DNA from: Paragordius varius
Lineage: Eukaryota > Nematomorpha
Length of the DNA: 64,000 bases
Reading direction: 5' to 3'
NCBI GenBank assembly: GCA_964247055.1
Contig: OZ176056.1
Location: forward strand, 4,030,001 to 4,094,000
This document shows, piece after piece, positions 1 through 11,966 of this stretch (position 1 is the stretch's first letter; every line of letters begins with the position of its first letter). The translations under genes and the position numbers were made by a program. The notes beneath the pieces were generated by a model, which saw only the letters and a list, made by a program, of their open reading frames with translations, did not search any database and was not told the origin of the DNA.

Positions 1-309
1 TTAGATATCGGAAATTTTTCAGTATATTAGTGGCTCTAATGCCATACAACTAATATAAATGAACTGGCGAAAATGTGCAAAAGAGCTGATAATTTTAGTT
101 TTTTGGGTGGTAATATTAAAAATATTTAAAGACAATTTTTTTGTTAAAAGGTTCACAAAATTATTTGAATATCTTCACACAGATTGATAGTTGCGGTTTC
201 AGATGCACTATTTCAATCATAAAAAGATTAGTTTGAAAAATATAATAAATTTTATTACTTTTAAGGAATTTAATTTAGTTAACCTTCTTTTTTATATTTT
301 TCTATTAAG

Positions 310-3300
310 CATTATGCCCAAAAGATATACAAATCGGAACATCCCAATGTTAATAAAAGCTATGCAATAACTTATGCAGGAAAGGAATTTGAAGCTGGAT
401 TAAAGCATATGATTTTAGAAACATTGTTCAAAGCCAAAGCTCAAAGACCCAAGGCGCTTTGGGGTTACTGGGGTTATCCCAAGTGTACCAGGTTTAAAAC
501 ACAGATGACTTGATATACATAATTAATTTTATATATTACTTAGGTTATTACACAGTCTAAAGTAATTGGGCATTTTTATAGGATGGGCATAAAATCTTAT
601 TTCCTTAAACACATCCAATTCATAAAAAATTCACCCATGAACATTCAATTTATTCATCCTTAAATTTTAGTTTTTTAAGGTAAATAAAACCGAAGCGATA
701 TTACTTTAAACAAAGTTTAACATTTTTTCTCCTTTATGACTTTTTTCATAAATGTTGAAAAACATTTTTGAAAAGGTCAAATAGGTAATATTTCTTTCAA
801 AAAGCCTAATAAAGTTTCATTCAAATTGATTGAATACGCGAAAATATGTACGCAACCTTTATTTTGGCCAATGGCAGAAAGGAAAATATATGTTTTTTTA
901 ACATTCTGAATCAGGTTTACAACACAAATGACTTGGTGGGCCGGACATTCGGATTAAAAAATTCGATGGGCTGCATTCGTAAAAATATGGTTAATTGACA
1001 AATATTTTATTAGCTATAAAAGATAAGACTGTAAAAAATACCATTTATTTAAATAATTTTAGCTATTTTATTGCTGAAATTCGAGACTTATGCAAAAAAT
1101 TTGTTCAAGGACAGTTTTTTTAACATTAATTTTGCAAAATTTTATTTAAAGTTTTTCGCGGGCTGGAAAAATATTTCAGAGAGCTTGATGCGGCCACTGG
1201 CCACAGGCCTCGGACACCCTTGTTATAAGTAAATCAAAATGATGTTACTAAAAATTGGAGAGATGTAATATTAAATATTTTTTTGAATTTACAGGACTTT
1301 AAATGATTTACAATGTGATTCGGTTAAACGTAGACAAAACAATGAAATAAAATGGATGTTTCATCATTCCGAAGCCCTATTCCCCGCCATGTATTTGAAT
1401 GAAAAAGCCCTGCCTGATGTGGAACATCGTGGCATATTTATGATAAAGAGTACAAATTTCTAATTTTAAAATTTTAAAGTTTAAAACATATTTTGAGGAA
1501 TTATTTGTTTTCAGTGAAAATTATAATACTCATACAGACATATGAGACAAATATATATTTTCAAAGACAACCACTTGATTTTTCAATCATAAATTTTTGA
1601 TTACAATTGAATTATGTTAAAATTTACATTTTTATTTCTTATTTTACAAGTTAAAACAAAGAGTTAGTTTAAGTTTTAACATGTATAGGGCTGTATTGAA
1701 AAATATTTGTCTTATGTTGTTTTCTTTAAATAATTTTTTTTACTATTTATATATATATAAATATAGTGATGCTAGAAAGTCGCCGGGTTCGTAGACTTGT
1801 GTCAAAACCCCTACCTATTTATGCCTACATTCGTTACACGTTTCAGAATTCACCTATCTATTCATTTCTGACAGCGAGAGATTTCGAAAATAATATTGGT
1901 CAGGCAATCGATACCGGATTAAATGGGATTGTAAATACTATTATTTATAGAATATTATTTTTTAATTAATTAATGTTCCCTTATATCAGGGATGTCCAAC
2001 ACGCTTTTTATAAAAAATGGATTTCAATCAAAAATTTTCAATAATATATCATTCGAAATTGGACTCATAACAAATAAAAATGCCAACTATTAAAGTAGTC
2101 GCTAAGATTATATGGACACCTCTTATTTATATAGTTTTATCGCATATAAAATTGAAATTTTATTGGGCTGACCTCGCTATGAAGGAATGGAAATCGATTT
2201 TAACTTTTTTTTATTTGTTTGACTAAAATAGCAAATCAAAAAGAATTGTTTAAAACTAATGGACATAAATTTATTTGTAAAACACTCTGAAAAGGGCAAA
2301 TATTTTTATTTTCCCCTACCAACATTATGGTATTTTTTTGAAAACCCTTTTGAGTTTACACGTTTTCATATGAAAGTCGATTTAAAATTTCCATAATTGG
2401 GAATAAAATTTGATCCTAATTTAATATAAAAATTAGATGTTGTTAGGCATATATGCTAGAAGATATAACATATTGGACATAATTTTTAAAGCAATTTCCA
2501 ATATGCGTGAATTCGACGGTTTATATGATTTTAAAAAATGTTAATTATTCAAATATATCACTAAAACCATAACAGAGGTGTATACGGGCCAATTTGATTG
2601 AAAAATTATGCAATGTTTTTACAAATGTTAATTATTTTTTAGATTATTTGGGGTTCTCATTCAGATTTTGGCGATTGCGAAAAGTTAGCCGAATACATGA
2701 AAACTACGTTAGGGCCTATCGCTGCAAAAATGTTGAAGTACTCAAAGGGTAGGATACATATAATATTGTTTTGCTTCAATGGCTGTATTTTTTATACATT
2801 TTTGCGTATACATAAGTAATTATAATTGAATCTATAAGGAAAATTTTTTTTAAGATCGACCATATCTTGATTTAATTTATGGTATTATTAGGTATGGTTG
2901 AAAGGGTATAAAACAATAAAATATTAAGTCACATTAATTCAATGATGCTGAATATATCTATAACCTTAAGTTTTTTAATAAGATTCGTTGGTCTTCGAAA
3001 TTGACAATTTATATGTAACCATCCTATGACGAACGAATTTAATCTGTTGATATAAAATTTATTAAATTACAAATAATGTACCTTTTATGGTATCTTAATA
3101 TGTGTGCATACCGTTTTAACCATACTTCAAAATATCATGAAGCACAAATTCAACAAAACTTTGCCTAATTATAATCTAAGTAAAGTATTTTCAAGCATAT
3201 ATTTTAGGGGTGGTAATCTAACATATATTAAGTTACGCAATTTTGGCATTTTTACTTTTATTTCAAAATACCGTTTTGGGGTTTAGAAATCTAACAGTTT

Positions 3301-4776
3301 TGGTTCGAACTTAAAACTCTGATTTTGTAAATATATTAGCAACAATTTTCATGCAGAGTACACACAAAAATTTCTTGAAGAAATATATATATTCTATTGG
3401 AAAATTGTGTCAGGTTCTCATAAAATGCTTTTGTTTTAAGGCTTACGAGTCATTTGAAAAAGTAATTTCCACTGGTTATTGCTGTATTATTAGCGATCGG
3501 CGCACATTATTTTGAGAACAAAGCTTAAAGTTGAATACACCACACACTGTGTCAGATGCCTAACTGTTTTCATGGCTGAAAACATGTGTAGTAATAAAAT
3601 AAATACTATATAAATCAATGTGCAAATTTATACATAATATCACACATAACAGGGATTATAAAACGCATTTTGTTTATAATGCTTTTGGCTGGGGCTTTAA
3701 ATATCATTTATCAAAATAATATCTATTTTTGAGTTAAATATTGTCCAAAATTAGCCAATATTTTAAATATAAAAGTTTCATCCTATAGAAAGAGTTCATA
3801 TAGACATATTGACTCACATTACCGCTCTTACGCTAAAATAAATATTTATTATATTAAATTTAATGTGCGATTTTATTTATGAATTAAATACAGAGAAAAA
3901 CAGTGATAATGGTAAATATCCATATTTGATAAAAAAATTTATCATGGTCCTTTTTTCTTACATATTTTCTGATTTTACAGTCCATATCCATTCTAAAATC
4001 TAAATTTTATAAATCACCTAAATCCATAAGAGCATCTTTTTCATAATAGATACAGGTAATCAGAAGCCTCTAAATATATTTTGATAACTAGTAATTGAAG
4101 ATTTATTAATCGATAGAAGTTTATGTTAAAGTTTTTTTACAATATTTAATTTATAATATTCAACGCATTAAATCTAGCTTACGGATAGATATTTTAAGAA
4201 GCTCAATTTTTCACTTTATGGAGCCAAAAAAGGAAGTGTTAATAATGTTTGGCATGGTAAATCAAAAGTTGGATACTGTTTGATAAATTTTTTTTGTGGT
4301 CCATAATGGTTTATACAAGTGGTGCTGACCAAAAAGTTTAGGCCGCAGTCTCAAGGGCTGGGAATCATATACCTATAAAAGTTACAGAGCTGCTATTCGC
4401 AAATGCTGCCAGCCAATATAAATATATCAACAAAATGAACAAATAAGTCACGGCCATAAGCACTTTTAGTGTTACATGCGGCCCGTGGGCAGCGGTTTAC
4501 CTATCGCTGGTTTATAGAGTTTAAGACAAGTTTTAACCGAAATTTGTATTTTTAGCCAATATAAGTTTACATTTTTGCTTGATTATTATAATATTAATAT
4601 TTATAGCATGCAATGCCATAGTATGTAATTCCACGACCCAAACAAATAAACGATGCATAAATAGATTGTTTTTGGGTGAATCCAGTAAACATATACCTCC
4701 CAATGCATATGCCAAGTTTTGGGATATTCCAAATTACGATGAAATTGTCAACTTTCCAAATTATGCTTGTCGATGA
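310..4776 (+). CDS. Hyaluronidase (GH56), copy 1, 5'-partial
   Basis: Secreted glycoside hydrolase family 56 enzyme, expected to cleave hyaluronan or chondroitin. Five exons are in the window: 310-491, 1295-1449, 1767-1930, 2643-2748 and 4607-4776, all with GT-AG borders and matching phases. Seen directly: LWGYWGYPKC (family LWGYYLFPDC region), the FPAMYLNE segment (family YPSIYLN), PLPIYAYIRYTF (family LPVYAYTR), IIWGSHSDFGDCEKLAEYM (family ILWG...C..L..Y) and a short cysteine-rich tail ending in YACR before the stop. The N-terminal exons with the catalytic Asp-x-Glu lie left of position 1; the corresponding part is visible in copy 2. The compact tail has fewer residues than the vertebrate EGF-like end. 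Exons are nearly identical to copy 2 about 16.1 kb downstream, so the two form a tandem pair. The visible reading frame is intact. Substrate preference cannot be decided here. Confidence 0.88.
912..1222. mobile_element. hAT-like non-autonomous element remnant
   Basis: About 310 bp inside a hyaluronidase intron. It begins with a degenerate CAGGTTTACAACACAAATG followed by a GGGCCGG motif and ends with GCGGCCACTGG and a CGGACACCCTTG terminus. This layout (GTCCAACA-type end, GGGCCGC near both ends) is typical of hAT-superfamily MITEs. It is present at the orthologous position in copy 2 (17149-17444), so it predates the duplication. No transposase. Confidence 0.6.
1987..2130. mobile_element. Short hAT-like fragment
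   Basis: A GATGTCCAACACGC end and an inverted-looking TGGACACCTCTTA end bracket about 140 bp in a hyaluronidase intron. In copy 2 only the left few bases (about 18,246-18,262) remain recognisable, so one copy suffered a deletion or was differently invaded. Confidence 0.35.
4319..4511. mobile_element. Second hAT-like family fragment
   Basis: The end sequence AGCACTTTTAGTGTTACATG followed by CGGCCCGTGGGCAGCGG is the characteristic GC-richer end of old hAT-type elements. It lies just before the last hyaluronidase exon and is shared with copy 2 (about 19829-20033). Non-coding. Confidence 0.5.
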
Positions 4777-5559
4777 AAAATTTAATTAACAAAAATCTTA
4801 TGTTTATGGTTAATAAATAATTCTTTTTGTTTTTCACATACATTACTTTCTGAATTGTGCGCATTTTTATAAATATTCCCAATAAAAAAATCTTTTTAAT
4901 AGTTGATTATCATTTTAGCGATATTAATCGATAAAGCTAAAATGTTTGTTCATGTATTATGCGATATGAAATATTCAAATTTTTGACACTAATTATTTTC
5001 ATTACCAAGGATCAGATTTTTTTAATGTATATGAACGGAATTTAAAATAATAATTTCGTTTAATATGAATTCTTCTTTGAACTAATAAATCGGCATTAGG
5101 GACATTATTTATAGTGTGGCTACTATTCCTTTTTAAACTTTGGTGATCATAAAACCCTCATATTTTAAATTCAATCCGGCTTTATTGTTAAATTTGAATT
5201 TATAAGGTTTTATAACCGAAATCATTTTACTACATCTTTTTTCCGATTACAAAACTGTCACTTGAGTATGACAATTGAAAAACCATTGTTCCCTGCTGAT
5301 GTTAATAAAGTAATAATTTATGCATTTAATAATTTTTGTCAATCTATATATTTATAAAAATGTAAAATGCTGGCTTTGTGATCTGTTCCGGAAAACCGAT
5401 AGACCCATAAAATCGTGTCTTTGAGACAATTTTCCGGAAAACGGGTTAGACCATTCAATTTCAATTATGATATTTTTTAGTTTTTTCGATTGCGCCCAAC
5501 ATAATCGGCTCGCTTTTTTAAATTAGGCCCTCTTTTTACCCGGGCCCCCTGATAAATTT
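4777..5559. other. Intergenic, AT-rich, grading into satellite
   Basis: No credible gene. After the hyaluronidase stop there is an AT-rich spacer; from about 5,380 (GTTCCGGAAAACCGATAG) sequence related to degenerate satellite monomers begins, with the same order in copy 2 from about 20,625. The stretch 5,045-5,140 (containing CGGCATTAGGGACATTATTT) recurs at about 23,050-23,150 on the far side of the other array. Confidence 0.5.
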
Positions 5560-5745
5560 TCAAAAATATTTATTTAATCAATTTTTCGCCCAAGGTATAC
5601 CGTAAAGTTTGGAGGATTCCAGGTATTCCCTGTTAAAAGCTAAAAATTTTAGTCGTGCGTTTTTTATATTGGCTGCCGGGTAAGGAAACCCTCTAAAATG
5701 CCATGTCGAAATAGGGAGACTATGGGGCTATATTTCATAAGAGGC
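5560..5745 (+). repeat. Satellite-like array, left part (copy 1)
   Basis: Start of the array of ~160-bp monomers, cut at 5,745 by the retroelement. It contains the ATTCCAGGTATTCC landmark of one monomer type and the CTGCCGGGTAAGG landmark of the other. The continuation lies at 10,348-11,900. Confidence 0.7.
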
Positions 5746-6085
5746 TAATAACTGGGACGACAATGTAAAGGTAACAATAAATAAATTTATTATATATTGT
5801 ATATCACAAAAACAATGCTTATCATGATCTATATATATATATATATATCTAAGATAATTAGGTCTAATGTATTCACATATATCAAGGTGAGATGTTTGCT
5901 TATATACAATTATCTCAAGGTATAATAATAATATTCACAAGTGGTGGGGAGGTTATAATATAATAATAGTACACAGATAAGTTAATAGGTTAATGTACTA
6001 ATATATAACGAATGTTGTTTGTGTGGTTAATCTAGTCGTGTAATAAAAGATCTATTCAAATTAGCCTGTCAGTTACACTCTAACA
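5746..6085 (-). repeat. LTR (3' LTR of the Ty3/gypsy element)
   Basis: About 340 bp, on the minus strand beginning TGTTAGAGTGTAACTGACAG. A purine-rich AGAAGGGGG just outside it (about 6089-6098, minus strand) fits a polypurine tract. It is slightly longer than the other LTR because of one small extra block. Confidence 0.85.
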
Positions 6086-9000
6086 TCACTACCCCCTTCT
6101 AACGAAAGCGGGCAGGTTTCTGACGACTTCTTGTCGTGTACAGTCGTTCTTGTGTTTTAGCGGGGGAGTAAATTGCCTCAGGTTTCTGGGTATTATCATT
6201 ATTTGGACTTTCGGCTGTCGGAGTAATTGGTTCGATTTCGCCCCTTGAATTGATCGTGTTTGGTTGGGTTTCAACGATTGTTCCATCATCCGTGGCAGTG
6301 GTTACCTCCTCCTCATTTGTGATACTGGCAGTGGTCGGCTGTGGTTGTGGTTGTTGTACTATTTGGTCAGAGTGTTTCCTCACAACTTTGTGTTGGTCCT
6401 TGTCCCATACCTTGTATGAAAATAACCCTGTACGGTCCGTAATCTCTCCGGCGCGCCACCCTGGACTTAATTCATTTTTAATCATTACCTGGTCATTAAT
6501 GGCAAACTGCTGTCGGGGGGCCAGTGCATCTAACCATCTCTCCCTACTATTTAACCAGGTTAAGGGCGTATGGGGGGTGCGCTTGAAGATTAACTGGGCT
6601 GGGGTTTCTTTCGTTGTTGAGTGTATAGAATTTCTATACGCCCATAGGCTCGTGTTAAACGCTTCGTGGGTGGATATCCCATTTTTATTCTTTTGTATTT
6701 ATTTTTATTGTACCTCCTAACCTTTCTACCATCCCATTACTCTTAGGGTGGTAGGGGATAACCTTAATATGTTTCACCCCTAACGTACTTAAGGTTGACG
6801 TAAAATACTCATTACTGAAATACGAAGCGTTATCGCTCACGATCTCTCTTGCAAAGCCAAACCTTGCAAACGTTTCTTCTAATTTGTGGATTATTTTCGC
6901 TGCGGTTACCTTTTTCAAAATAAATCCTTCTGCCCATTTCGAGGCACTATCAATTATCAACAACCAATACAAACCGTCTACCGGTCCGGCTATATCAATA
7001 TGCAAACGCTCCCACTCAGCAACATTATGATCCCACTGATACGTGGCATTCTGAGTAACATTCGGCCTACTACGTTGGCACGATTCGCATTGACTACTGG
7101 TTTTTACCAGGTCATTTTCTAATTCTGGCCAATAACACGTAAATCTGGCCATCGCTTTCATGATCTCTACGTTGTTATGCCCGCTGTGTAGGTATCTCAC
7201 CACCTATTTTTGGAGGGGCTTCGGAATTACTATCCGATCATTTAAACTTAATAAGCCATATTGATATGCCAACTCGTCTTTACGGTTTACAAACTTTTCT
7301 AATTCTGGAAAACTCCAGTCATGGTTGTTTAACGCTTTAATTACTTTTTGTAATACTGAATCTAATGCGGTTTCTTTTCAAATTTCATCTCTGCTTAACC
7401 GCACGTTATGACAATTCAAAAATCTCAAATATCTGGTAACCGCATAATCTTCATCATAGGCAACGATCTCGTCAATCGGCCATCTCGATAAATAATCAGC
7501 TCTATTTTGAGCCCCTTTTTGATGACTTATTTCAAAGTCGTATTCATTTATCATATTAATCCACCTTAGTATTTTAGCATTTATCTCTTTTAAATTTCGA
7601 TCTCTATTTATTAACTTTGCTAAAGGTAAATGGTCAGTATATTATAAATTTTCTACCATATATGAAACTATGAAACTTTCGTAACGCAAATAATATTGCT
7701 TTTAATTCCTTCTCTATAGTGGAATAATTCCTTTCAGCGTTGCTACACTTTTGTGAGGCATACGCTATCGGTATGCTTTCACTATTAACTTCATGACTTA
7801 AAATACATCCGAATCCTAAATCTGACGCATCAGTTTCTATTATCAATTTCCTATTCGGATTATATGGTGTTAAAACACTTTTTCGCTTAACAAATTCTTA
7901 GCTGCTAACCAGCTTTTCTCATGTTTCTCGGTCCAACACCATCTCGTATTTTTACTAGTTAATTCATGTAAGGGCCGACTATCATTTGTAATTTTGGTAT
8001 AAAGCGTTCATGGAATGTCAAAAAACCTAAAAAACTACGTAACGACTTTTTATCTACCGCCCTTTTTAGTTCCTTAATTGCTTTGATGCTTTCACATGGG
8101 ATTATACCCTTTTTCGATATTTTAAACCCTAATTAGTTTACTGATTCTGCGCCCAATTTTATCTTGTCTTAATTTAAATCCGGACTTATCGAGACGACTT
8201 AATACGTTATTTAAATTGTTAATGTGTTCATTTTCCTTCCTACCAGTCACTAGGACGTCATCTAAATATACGCAAGTTCCCGGACTTTCAGCCAGCACTT
8301 GTTTCATCACTCTTTGGAAGATGATAGGTGCCGTAGCCAGTCCAAACGGCATGCGTTTGTTTCTAAAAAAACCTTTATGTGTTGAGATAGTTAACAATTC
8401 TTGACACTCCTCTGCCACTGGCATCTGGAGGTAAGCATCTTTTAAATCAATTTTCGTGAATGTGATACCTTCACCTATTTTCGATACCAACTCATCAAAC
8501 GTGGGGATTATGTGGGAGTCTTCTTGCAACCACTTATTAATCGTTACCCGAAAATCACTACATTAATTCGCCATTCGGTTTAAGTACATTAACCGTAGGC
8601 GTGGCCCATGTCACAGGTGTGGTGTTAGGATCAACCGGTTCTAAAATGCCTATCTTTTAGCCTCGTCAGCTCTTTCTCCACCTTTTCTCTCAATGGAAAA
8701 GGCTGCGACATGGCCATACTTTCGGGATCGCATTCGCTGCAATGCGAATTATTACAGGGTCCTTATAACACCCTAACTTATTTTCGAATAAATTTTTAAA
8801 ATTTTCACAAATCTCATTCAATTTAAGATAATTAACTTTAACCTGTCTCAATCTGGAATTTCGCCATCCAGTCCAGTCCACAGATTAGCGGGGCCATCCC
8901 CATCGTTTTGCTTAGGACACATATGTCCCCGGCCATTTGTTTACCATTTACCTGGACCTTGACACTTGCTGTCTCCCATCATTGGCACTGTGGTATTGTT

Positions 9001-10026
9001 GTACGATTTTACTGGGGGTGTCGGACTCAGCTTGGGTTTACCGATTTGCTCCCATGTGGCAAAGTTTATTACACTAATGTCCGAACCGGTATCATAGATA
9101 AAGTCTTTTTTTAACCCGTTTATTACTAGTGTTATCAGTAAGGGAGTTAGCGCCTTATGACGCACGTTAACTTCCTTCAATAATTGCCTATTGAAGTTGG
9201 GTCTTTGTTATTTGGCCACACACATTCTCGCAAAATGGTTCAGCTTTCCGCATTTGTTGCAGGATCGTCTCCAGACTAGACACTTGTTGGGTGGGTCTGT
9301 GGTGCCGCAATATTTACATGTGGTAGAAGATTTTATTATTGTTTGTCGATTGGATTTATTATGTTGTAACCGATTGATATTATTATTGCTGTTACTGTAT
9401 CGATTGCTATTGTTATTACTATTATTGTTATTCTGTTATCCAGCCCTAGCAGACTCATGTGCTAGTGCGAGATCTACGATTGTTTCTAGTGGGGCAGGAA
9501 TACCGTTTATCAAAGCATCTGGATACCTGGAATGGATATCCATCTCTAGTTGAGGCTGTCGCAGTCCTATTACGAATGCATCATGAATACGTTGTTCTAT
9601 GGCTTCAGTGAATTGAGCTTCTTCAGCTCCTATCTTGACACGCTCAAGGAATTGGGTAAAACTTTCACCCTCGTTGCGTACCAGCCTATAAAATTCAAAA
9701 CGACTTTGGAATTTTGATTTTGTCGGATTGAATATTTTTTTGCCTGTTTCCGTAATCTCCGCCCATGTGGCGTCTTTTATTTTTTTGGGGTATGGGTGTT
9801 GGTTAATCTTTCTTACTATCATGAATCCGCCATATGCTAGTATCGTTGATTTAAGCGTTCTTTCGGTTACTGGAATATCCTTTGCCTCGAGTACGTTGCT
9901 AATATACTCGAGGTACTCTTCAAATTTATTATTATCGTTATATTTTTCTATGGCTAAATTCGCAACACTAGTATGAGGAGCTGTGGTGTTCATTGGTTAG
10001 TCTGCCATACTCGTCTTGGCCACCAA

Positions 10027-10342
10027 TAATAACTGGGGACGACAATGGTAACGGTAAATAAATTTATTATATATTGTATATCATAAAAACAATGCTTTAT
10101 ATCATGATCTCTATATATATATATATATATATCTAAGATAATTAAGTCTAATGTATTCACATATATCAAGGTGAGATGTTTGCTTATATACAATTATCTC
10201 AAGGTATAATAATAATAATCACAAGTGGTGGGGAGGTTATAATAATATAATAATAGTACACAGATAGAATGTTGTTTGTGTGGTTAATCTAATCGTGTAA
10301 TAAAAGATCTATTCAAATTAGCCTGTCAGTTACACTTTAACA
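10027..10342 (-). repeat. LTR (5' LTR of the Ty3/gypsy element)
   Basis: About 316 bp, the partner of 5746-6085 with a few percent differences, including a run of TA dinucleotides of different length. The adjacent internal sequence should hold the primer-binding site; it starts TTGGTGGCCAAG on the minus strand, but I could not assign a tRNA. Confidence 0.85.
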
Positions 10343-10347
10343 GAGGC

Positions 10348-11900
10348 AAAAATTTAAGTAGCGCGGTTTTTCAGGCTTAGCCCTTTATTAGGCCCTTCAC
10401 GGAAAAATGCGTCACCATCGAATATTTTAGTTTTAAGGCAATTTTTTTATAACTAATGAGAGCATATCATGAATTTAGGTATTCTTTGAAAAAAGGCAAA
10501 TCAAAATTGCGTTGTTTAGGAGTTAATTTTAAGAAAACTTATAAGGCCATATAAGGCAATTAAGTCGAACGGTTATTTTAAACTAGCTGTTAATTAGGCC
10601 CTTTACGCCTTAAAAATGCGCTATCATTTAATTATTTAGTTTTGAATCCTCTTTTAAAAACTAAGAACATATGGAGTGAATGATTCCAGGTATTCCCCTT
10701 ATAAAGAAAAAATTATGAAACGTCATTTTCTTATTGGACTCTGAGTAGGGGGCCACCCGCCTATAACTGCGCCATCATATCGATAAAGCGTGACTTTGGA
10801 GGCATGTTAGAAAATTTATCACGCCATATAATTTCAAATAGGGGGCTTGAAATATTCCTAAAAAGGCAAAAATTTGAATAGAGGGGTTTTATCAAATTAC
10901 CCCTTAATTATGCCCTTCCTGAAAAATGCGCCACCATAATGAATTTTCGGATATGAAGCATTTTTTTGAAATTCCACGAGAGCATATGGAATCAATTATG
11001 ATTCCAGGTATTACTCAAATTAAAGCAAATTTAATCGAGTGTTTTTTTGTATCACCCCTGGTTAGGAGGCTACCCGCGTAAACATCATATCGATACAGCA
11101 TGCCTTTGGAGCCAAATTTCAGAAAAACATTGAGTTCAATAAAGGCCTAATATATTTATTACCCTTAAAAAACAAATATTTTAGTATAGGGGGTTATTTC
11201 AATAAGTCGCTTTCTAAAGTTTTACGCCTTAAAAAATGAGCCGCCATAGAATGATATTTTCGTTTTAAAGCATATTTCCAAGAACGTATAGGATATAAAT
11301 CCATGATAATACCAGATATTCCCCGTATAAAGGCATAAATTTGACCCAACTTTTTAACCTGCCCCTGATTAAGGAGCCCGCCAAAAACTGCGATACTATA
11401 TAGAAATTGCGTTGTTTTGAAGCTAATTAACAGAATGAAGCCATATAACATCACTAAATGCTTGAAATATTACCCGTAACTAGTTAGCAGTTAAGGTCAG
11501 TCGTTTTAATTCGTTAATTTGGGGCTTTTATACCCTAAATATACGCCATCATATAAAGATTATTTAGTGTTAAGGTATTTAATAACTTATGAGACGATGT
11601 TATCAAAGATGAATCCAAATATTTGCCCGATAGCAAAGAAATTAACTCAACGTTCTCCATATAGGTCTATGGGTAGGGGTCAGGTTAAAAATTTAGACGC
11701 CATATAAGAATGGCTTGGTTTTGGAGCTAATTTCCAAAAACATAAAAAGTTATACGAGTTCAATAAAGGCTTTAAATACCATAAAAAGTGGTCAGTTTGG
11801 GGCATTATGAGTTTTATTAGTATGAATGCACGATTTTAAAAATTGAAGCACTGTTTTGAAAATCCTATAAGATCATATTTATTGAATAAAGTTTCGAAAT
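10348..11900 (+). repeat. Satellite-like array, right part (copy 1)
   Basis: Continuation of the ~160-bp monomer array after the retroelement. Monomers begin around a conserved GGCAAAAATTT..GTCGAGCG motif and alternate in type. Type A carries GCGCCACCATAGAATG and ends ATTCCAGGTATTCC; type B carries GGGTAAGG..GCTACCCGC with AACTGCGCCACCATATCG and ends AATATTACCCGTAA. The dimer period is therefore about 320 bp. About ten monomers are discernible and decay increases toward the right end. No coding capacity. Confidence 0.75.
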
Positions 11901-11966
11901 AGTCTATACATATGGATCATAATATATTTCCAGCGCTAACTTTGAATGAAACTTTGATAAATTTAA

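Larger units (their letters stand above)
5746..10342 (-). mobile_element. Ty3/gypsy LTR retrotransposon, Mag-like, broken
   Basis: Metavirid LTR element read on the minus strand, about 4.6 kb. LTRs lie at 10027-10342 (upstream in element orientation) and 5746-6085; a GAGGC target duplication lies at 5741-5745 and 10343-10347. Recognisable parts in order: gag (about 9436-9993), zinc-knuckle region (about 9220-9330), aspartic protease (about 8941-9180), reverse transcriptase (about 8122-8529), RNase H (about 7634-7846), integrase core (about 6685-7203) and a C-terminal tail (about 6099-6485). The order protease-RT-RNase H-integrase places it in Ty3/gypsy; the double zinc knuckle and integrase tail resemble the Mag/K02A2.6 lineage (inference). 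No envelope gene is seen. The coding region looks broken, with about half a dozen interruptions. The LTRs are still very similar, so insertion is recent relative to the segmental duplication, which lacks it in copy 2. Confidence 0.9.
1..11921 (+). repeat. Tandem segmental duplication, unit copy 1
   Basis: From the first bases of the window to about 11,921 the sequence aligns in order with 16,1xx-22,591: hyaluronidase exons and introns, two hAT-like remnants, then the satellite array. Homology ends at a shared ATATGGATCAT (about 11,912-11,921 here, 22,582-22,591 in copy 2); beyond it the two are unrelated. The left border is outside the window. The spacing between equivalent exons is about 16.1 kb, of which about 4.6 kb is the retroelement found only in copy 1. 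Introns have diverged more than exons, with several indels. Confidence 0.85.

Noticed and set aside
6250-6720. Plus-strand 156-codon ORF
   Set aside because: Antisense of the integrase tail region of the Ty3/gypsy element, with no independent support. The same applies to the other plus-strand frames in 6,800-10,000.
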